DNA from: an uncultured Clostridia bacterium
Lineage (GTDB): Bacteria; Bacillota; Clostridia; Christensenellales; UBA1242
DNA: 7,317 nucleotides
Direction of reading: 5' to 3'
Assembly (NCBI GenBank): GCA_937911885.1
Contig: CALDPW010000180.1
Location: 1-7,317 of the forward strand
Position numbers and translations under genes: made by a program. Below are positions 3,478-7,317 of this stretch, one piece after another. Numbering within the stretch: the stretch's first letter is position 1; the number at the start of each line of letters is the position of its first letter. The notes beneath the pieces were generated by a model. It did not search any database, was not told the origin of the DNA, and was given only the letters and a program-made list of their open reading frames with translations.

Positions 3478-5841
3478 ATGAAAGATAAAAAAATGTTGTC
3501 TGCTAAGTATTTAAACACACTTGATAAATACTGGCGTGCTGCAAACTACTTAACAGTTGCACAACTATATCTAGAAAAAAATCCACTTTTAAAAACCAAG
3601 TTAGAACTTGATCATGTAAAAAAACGTTTGCTTGGCCACTGGGGAACATGTCCTGGTCAAAACTTTGTTTATGCTCACTGCAATCGTGTTATAACAAAAT
3701 ATGATTTAAACATGATTTATTTATCTGGCCCTGGACACGGTGGAAACTTTTTTGTTTCAAACTCTTATTTAGAAGGAACATATAGCGAATACTATCCACA
3801 ATGTTCATTAGATGAAAAGGGTATGACTCAACTTTGCAAACAATTTTCGTATGCTGGTGGTATTCCTAGCCACGTTGCACCAGAAACTCCTGGTTCAATT
3901 AACGAAGGTGGCGAACTTGGTTACTGTTTAGCACACGGTTTTGGAGCAGTGCTTGATAACCCTGATTTGATTGCAACAGTTGTTGTTGGCGATGGCGAAG
4001 CTGAAACAGGCCCACTTGCAACATCGTGGCATTCAAACAAATTTATCAATCCAAAAACCGATGGTGCAGTGTTGCCAATTTTACACTTAAATGGTTATAA
4101 AATTGCAAACCCAACAGTTCTTGCTCGTATTTCGCACGAACAACTAGAAAGTTTGTTTAAAGGTTATGGCTATAAACCATATTTTGTTGAAGGAAGCGAT
4201 CCTAAAACAATGCATAAACTTATGGCAAAAGCAATGGATAAATGTATTGAAACAATTAAAACCATTCAATACAATGCACGCAATGCAAATCCACAACAAA
4301 ACATTGTTTGGCCAATGATTGTTTTACGCACTCCAAAGGGTTGGACAGCTCCAAGCATTGTTGATGGCAAAATGTTGGTAGATAGTTTTAGAGCACACCA
4401 AGTTCCAATTTCAATGACAAAAGACGAGCATTTATCAATGCTTGAAAATTGGTTGTTAAGTTACAAACCACACGAATTGTTTGATGATAACTACAAACTA
4501 AAACCAGAAATTGCTGCAATTTTACCAAAGGGCGATCACAGATTAAGTGCAAACCCAAATGCAAATGGTGGATTGTTGCTTAAAGACTTAAAAACTCCAA
4601 GTTTAAAAGAAGTTGCATTCCCGGTTGAAAAACCAGGTGTTGCAAAAACACAAGATATGCTTGAACTTGGTGGATACATTAAAAAATTGTATGAACTAAA
4701 CCGTTATAACAATAACTATCGTATTTTTAGCCCAGACGAAGCAAAAAGTAACAGATTATATAAAGTGTTCGAAACTGAACTTCGTGATTTTAACACAACA
4801 ATTTTACCAACCGACGAAGATTTGTCGGTTAATGGCCGCATTATGGATTCTTATTTATCAGAGCACATGTGCGAAGGTTGGTTAGAAGGTTACTTATTAA
4901 CTGGTCGTCACGGATTGTTCCACAGCTACGAAGCTTTCCTTCGTGTTGTTGATAGCATGGTTTCACAACATGGAAAATGGTTAAAAACATGTAACGAATT
5001 AAAATGGAGAAAATCAATTTCTTCACTTAACTTAATTTTAACAAGCCACACATGGCAACAAGATCATAATGGTTATACTCACCAAGATCCTGGAATGTTT
5101 GACCACATGCTTAACAAACATCCAAGCGTTACTCGTGCTTATTTACCAGCCGATGCTAACACATTAATTGCAACATATGATATGTGTGCAAAAATGAAAG
5201 ACACAATCAACCTAATAACAGCTTCCAAAAAACCATCATATCAATGGTTGAACATGGAACAAGCCGAAAAGCATGTTAAAGCAGGTTTAAGCGTTTGGGA
5301 TTTTGCTTGCTTAAACAACAGCAAAAATCCAGATGTTGTTATTGCTTGTTGTGGTGACACTCCAACAATTGAAGCAGTTGCAACAGTTAGCTTAATTAAA
5401 AAATATCTACCAAAACTAAATGTTAAATTTGTTAACGTTGTAAACTTAATGAGATTATATCCAAACACTGTTCATCCAGAGGGATTATCTGATAAAGAAT
5501 TTAATGAAATATTTACAACCGACAAACCAATTGTGTTTAGCTTCCATGGCTATCCGGGCGTAATTAAACAACTATGCTACGACAGAGCAAATCGCAACTT
5601 GCACGTTCGTGGTTATCACGAAGAAGGAACAATTACAACAGCATTTGATATGCGTGTAAAAAATCATATTGATAGATTTAATATGTTAAAAACTGTTGCC
5701 GAAGTTGTTGATATTCCTGCCGAAACCAAAAAGCAAATTATTACCGATATGGAAAACAAACTTATTGAGCACAAAAAATACATTTGCAAATATGGCGTAG
5801 ATATGCCAGAAATTGAAAACTGGTCAATGTATGAAGAATAA
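3478..5841 (+). CDS. xfp: Xylulose-5-phosphate/fructose-6-phosphate phosphoketolase
   Basis: A 787-residue thiamine-diphosphate enzyme, full length for the family (about 790-825). It cleaves xylulose-5-phosphate, and often fructose-6-phosphate, with phosphate to acetyl-phosphate plus glyceraldehyde-3-phosphate or erythrose-4-phosphate, and is cytoplasmic. Diagnostic motifs: GHWGT (53-57, His54), SGPGHGG (83-89, His87), GGIPSHVAPETPGSINEGGE (127-146, His132), the ThDP/metal motif GDGEAETGPLATSWHSN (171-187) with LNGYKIANPTV (204-214), FRAHQVP (304-310), FSPDEAKSNR (417-426), SEHMCEGWLEGYLLTGRHG (461-479, catalytic Glu466), and SHTWQQDHNGYTHQDPG (523-539). All core His and Glu residues known for bifidobacterial phosphoketolase have counterparts. 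Where most homologues I recall have GHGGP, this has GHGGN. Whether it prefers pentose or hexose substrate cannot be read from sequence. GGAGG four bases before ATG suggests strong expression. No ackA or pta is adjacent; the gene is alone, ending in a terminator shared with the NUDIX gene. Confidence 0.97.
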   Translation: MKDKKMLSAKYLNTLDKYWRAANYLTVAQLYLEKNPLLKTKLELDHVKKRLLGHWGTCPGQNFVYAHCNRVITKYDLNMIYLSGPGHGGNFFVSNSYLEGTYSEYYPQCSLDEKGMTQLCKQFSYAGGIPSHVAPETPGSINEGGELGYCLAHGFGAVLDNPDLIATVVVGDGEAETGPLATSWHSNKFINPKTDGAVLPILHLNGYKIANPTVLARISHEQLESLFKGYGYKPYFVEGSDPKTMHKLMAKAMDKCIETIKTIQYNARNANPQQNIVWPMIVLRTPKGWTAPSIVDGKMLVDSFRAHQVPISMTKDEHLSMLENWLLSYKPHELFDDNYKLKPEIAAILPKGDHRLSANPNANGGLLLKDLKTPSLKEVAFPVEKPGVAKTQDMLELGGYIKKLYELNRYNNNYRIFSPDEAKSNRLYKVFETELRDFNTTILPTDEDLSVNGRIMDSYLSEHMCEGWLEGYLLTGRHGLFHSYEAFLRVVDSMVSQHGKWLKTCNELKWRKSISSLNLILTSHTWQQDHNGYTHQDPGMFDHMLNKHPSVTRAYLPADANTLIATYDMCAKMKDTINLITASKKPSYQWLNMEQAEKHVKAGLSVWDFACLNNSKNPDVVIACCGDTPTIEAVATVSLIKKYLPKLNVKFVNVVNLMRLYPNTVHPEGLSDKEFNEIFTTDKPIVFSFHGYPGVIKQLCYDRANRNLHVRGYHEEGTITTAFDMRVKNHIDRFNMLKTVAEVVDIPAETKKQIITDMENKLIEHKKYICKYGVDMPEIENWSMYEE

Positions 5842-5846
5842 AAAAT

Positions 5847-5871
5847 AAAACACGGATTAAGTCCGTGTTTT
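5847..5871. terminator. Bidirectional terminator between xfp and the NUDIX gene
   Basis: Perfect 10-bp stem AAAACACGGA (5847-5856), loop TTAAG, TCCGTGTTTT (5862-5871), with A-rich left and T-rich right flanks. It lies six bases after the xfp stop and touches the NUDIX stop (5874-5872). It is the only clear terminator here without the GAAC core. Confidence 0.85.
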
Positions 5872-6399
5872 TTAATTGTTTTGTTCCATAAATGCAACAA
5901 GTTTGTTATAGTTGTTTTTATCCATATCGTTTAATTGTTTTGGTGTTAAATCTTTTACTTGACCTAAACTTAATTCAACTCGCTCGTAAATTCTATCAGG
6001 CCTGTTAAATTCGCCATCAACACCAAAAACTTTTGTGTTTGCGTTTGATATATATTCGCAAATATAATAGTAATCAATTCGGTTTGAATCAAATGTTATA
6101 TCTTTGTAGGTTTGGCTGTTTTTATAATATAGCTTACCCAAATATTTTATTACTTTAACATTAATATCAAATTCTTCTAATGTTTCTCTAACAACAGCTT
6201 GTTTTGTTGTTTCACCTTCGTCCACGCTTCCACCAGGAAACAAATAATGTGTTTCGCCAGTGTTTTTATATGTAACTTTTAATGCAAGCAGTTTTCCGTT
6301 TTTTAGCACAATAGCTCGTGATTTTTTAAAGAACTTGTTGTTTTTATATAGTTCATACGATATTCGTGCTTTTTCTAATTTATATTCTTCTTTTGTCAT
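5872..6399 (-). CDS. NUDIX hydrolase family protein
   Basis: A 175-residue probable cytoplasmic pyrophosphohydrolase acting on a nucleoside diphosphate linked to another group; the substrate cannot be told. The Nudix box spans residues 57-79: Gly57, five residues, Glu63, seven residues, Arg71-Glu72, then Glu75-Glu76, preceded by the usual LFPGG (53-57). The Mg-binding REXXEE glutamates are intact. Two consensus positions deviate: Thr73 where a hydrophobic residue is usual, and Asp78 in place of the near-invariant glycine. The stretch RAIVLKNGKLLALKV (28-42) is the normal first beta region, while residues 1-25 form a charged helical extension. The tail ELSLGQVKDLTPKQL resembles the ends of NUDIX proteins in Bacillota. 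AGGGG six bases before ATG 6399 sets the start. It is convergent with xfp and divergent from the membrane-protein gene at 6562. Confidence 0.88.
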   Translation of the reverse strand: MTKEEYKLEKARISYELYKNNKFFKKSRAIVLKNGKLLALKVTYKNTGETHYLFPGGSVDEGETTKQAVVRETLEEFDINVKVIKYLGKLYYKNSQTYKDITFDSNRIDYYYICEYISNANTKVFGVDGEFNRPDRIYERVELSLGQVKDLTPKQLNDMDKNNYNKLVAFMEQNN

Positions 6400-6419
6400 A
6401 AAATTCCCCTATTAAAATA

Positions 6420-6448
6420 ATTTTAAATAATTATTAAAATTTGGTCAA
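6420..6448 (-). promoter_or_regulatory. Promoter of the NUDIX gene
   Basis: On the minus strand: TTGACC (6448-6443; 5 of 6 to consensus), 17 bp, TAAAAT (6425-6420; 5 of 6). It is the best consensus promoter in the window. Transcription would start only a few bases before the AGGGG site (6410-6406), giving a very short leader. Confidence 0.6.
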
Positions 6449-6521
6449 ATATAAATTGTTACACATTTTTTATTTAACAACATTATTAAAAAGTTTTTTA
6501 TTTTATTGTAAAACCAAGCCA

Positions 6522-6527
6522 TATAAT
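6522..6527 (+). promoter_or_regulatory. Candidate -10 box for the 6562-7227 gene
   Basis: Perfect TATAAT. The hexamer 17 bp upstream is TATTTT (6499-6504), a poor -35. A TATATATA run (6533-6540) is a less likely alternative. The ribosome site follows at 6552-6555. Confidence 0.4.
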
Positions 6528-6551
6528 TGTAGTATATATAAATAAAAAAAT

Positions 6552-6555
6552 GGAG
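6552..6555 (+). promoter_or_regulatory. Ribosome binding site deciding the start at 6562
   Basis: GGAG followed by AACTAT and ATG (6562) gives six-base spacing, as for the PerR-like gene. The in-frame ATG at 6550 overlaps the GGAG and has no site of its own. Confidence 0.8.
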
Positions 6556-6561
6556 AACTAT

Positions 6562-7227
6562 ATGAAATTAGCAAAACGAATTTTAATGGCAATATCACTT
6601 GGTGCGTTATCGGCTGCTTGCTTAATGCTTATTTTGGCAATTTTTGGTGTTTCGGTTTTTACTGGGGTTGGGCTTAGAGTGTTGTTGGCTTTTGCAACAT
6701 TGGCAGTTGGTGGCAGCATTGCAATAAGTGAATTGTTGGTTTATAACAAACGAAAAATATTAGGAATTGTTGGGTTAAGTTTTTTAAGCCTTTCGGTTGT
6801 GCTTGCATTAATTTCGTTTGCAACAAACCTGTTTATAACTCCAATATTCAACCAAATTGTTGGGGTGATTGCTTTGTGCAGTGTGTTGTTTGCAATTATT
6901 ACTTCAATTAACACAAAACTAAACACAAAATTAATGGCACTTCAAATTGTTACCTATATTGTTTTGGTTATTGTTAATGTGATGTTAATGTTGTTAATTT
7001 GTGGTATTAACATTTTTGAAATATCATTAATGCCTCAAATTTTTGGAATGCTTTGCGTTTTGACAGTGGGATTAATTATTGGTTGTGGTGTAACATCAAA
7101 AAAATCTTACGACGATGTTGATGCTAAAAATTTTGAAGTTGAGGAACTAAAAAAGCAAAACGAACAGCTAAAACAACAAATACTAAAACTTGAAGAAGAA
7201 TTAAATAGATTAAAAAACAATGATTAA
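6562..7227 (+). CDS. Polytopic membrane protein with a C-terminal coiled coil, function unknown
   Basis: A 221-residue integral membrane protein that I cannot assign to a family. Hydrophobic segments lie at about 7-30, 37-58, 66-90, 98-114, 125-147 and 157-176, so six membrane spans are likely, placing both ends in the cytoplasm. A short acidic linker (KKSYDDVDAKN, 180-190) leads to a coiled coil at about 191-218 with leucines or isoleucines in heptad-like spacing among Lys/Glu/Gln residues, similar to a leucine zipper, so self-association or a cytoplasmic partner is plausible. Cys residues occur in spans (20, 106, 147, 165, 175). It could be a small membrane sensor or scaffold, but no catalytic or transporter motif is seen. 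The GGAG at 6552 sets the start. It appears to be a single-gene unit, with a candidate -10 at 6522 and a strong terminator after its stop. Confidence 0.78.
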   Translation: MKLAKRILMAISLGALSAACLMLILAIFGVSVFTGVGLRVLLAFATLAVGGSIAISELLVYNKRKILGIVGLSFLSLSVVLALISFATNLFITPIFNQIVGVIALCSVLFAIITSINTKLNTKLMALQIVTYIVLVIVNVMLMLLICGINIFEISLMPQIFGMLCVLTVGLIIGCGVTSKKSYDDVDAKNFEVEELKKQNEQLKQQILKLEEELNRLKNND

Positions 7228-7244
7228 TTTTTAATAAAAATGTT

Positions 7245-7276
7245 AAAAAAAGAACATTAAAAAATGTTCTTTTTTT
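7245..7276. terminator. Terminator after the coiled-coil membrane protein
   Basis: Perfect 13-bp stem from AAAAAAAGAACAT (7245-7257), a six-base AT loop, and ATGTTCTTTTTTT (7264-7276). It lies 17 bases after the stop codon. A- and T-tracts on both sides suggest bidirectional use with the gene entering from the right. Confidence 0.88.
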
Positions 7277-7277
7277 G

Positions 7278-7317
7278 TTATGTGTTGGAATCAATATTTG
7301 TATCACTTGTGTTAATT
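7278..7317 (-). CDS. Probable last codons of a minus-strand gene entering from the right edge
   Basis: The minus-strand frame from the right edge reads INTSDTNIDSNT and stops at TAA (7280-7278), directly before the terminator at 7245-7276. Four other minus-strand genes here end in the same way against a terminator, so a convergent neighbour is expected. Only 12 residues, polar and Ser/Thr/Asn/Asp-rich, are visible, so no function can be given and the frame itself is uncertain. Confidence 0.35.
   Translation of the reverse strand, partial: INTSDTNIDSNT

Noticed and set aside
4841..5468. Two minus-strand reading frames of 61 and 75 residues inside xfp
   Set aside because: Antisense shadows of conserved phosphoketolase sequence, with no initiation signals.
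7124..7306. 60-residue minus-strand reading frame across the last terminator
   Set aside because: It reads through the coiled-coil codons and a strong terminator hairpin. The short frame stopping at 7278 fits the gene pattern better.
1..7317. Possible TGA-as-tryptophan code, as in Mollicutes
   Set aside because: Tryptophan is TGG in all genes and no gene needs TGA read-through to be full length.

Overview
The window is AT-rich DNA from a low-GC Gram-positive-type bacterium (Bacillota; a gut-type uncultured lineage is plausible but is inference). The signs are strong GGAG/GGAGG ribosome sites about 4-7 nt before ATG, sigma-A-like promoters, no in-frame TGA in any gene, a PerR-type regulator, and short intrinsic terminators between almost all genes. 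No tRNA, rRNA, CRISPR array, insertion sequence or phage gene was seen.

Layout. Positions 1-345 hold no intact gene. On the minus strand there are two tail-like protein fragments back to back in different frames: a piece of a DUF11-like surface-protein repeat running off the left edge, and a short piece resembling the C-terminal end of threonylcarbamoyl-AMP synthase (Sua5/YwlC type). The first uses codons unlike the rest of the window. From 346 on the region is orderly: a PerR-like Fur-family regulator (minus, 376-753) with a perfect 7-1-7 inverted repeat just downstream of its own promoter; a divergent single-pass membrane protein of unknown function (plus, 917-1714); a small helical protein of unknown function (minus, 1745-2257); an RmlA-like sugar-phosphate nucleotidyltransferase (minus, 2377-3261); a full-length xylulose-5-phosphate/fructose-6-phosphate phosphoketolase (plus, 3478-5841) behind a repeat-rich promoter region; a NUDIX hydrolase (minus, 5872-6399); a polytopic membrane protein with a coiled-coil tail (plus, 6562-7227); and the probable last codons of a further minus-strand gene at the right edge.

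How the genes work together. They appear to be mostly single-gene transcription units: almost every gene has its own candidate promoter and hairpin terminator, and convergent pairs share bidirectional terminators. There is no obvious operon or common pathway. Phosphoketolase points to central carbon flux through acetyl-phosphate, the RmlA-like enzyme to activated sugars for surface glycans, and the PerR-like protein to peroxide or metal sensing. The most useful second looks are the foreign or chimeric-looking left end, the probable self-regulatory operator of the PerR-like gene, a recurrent GAAC/GTTC terminator core, and the repeat cluster upstream of phosphoketolase. I found no convincing evidence of a wholly new multi-gene system.
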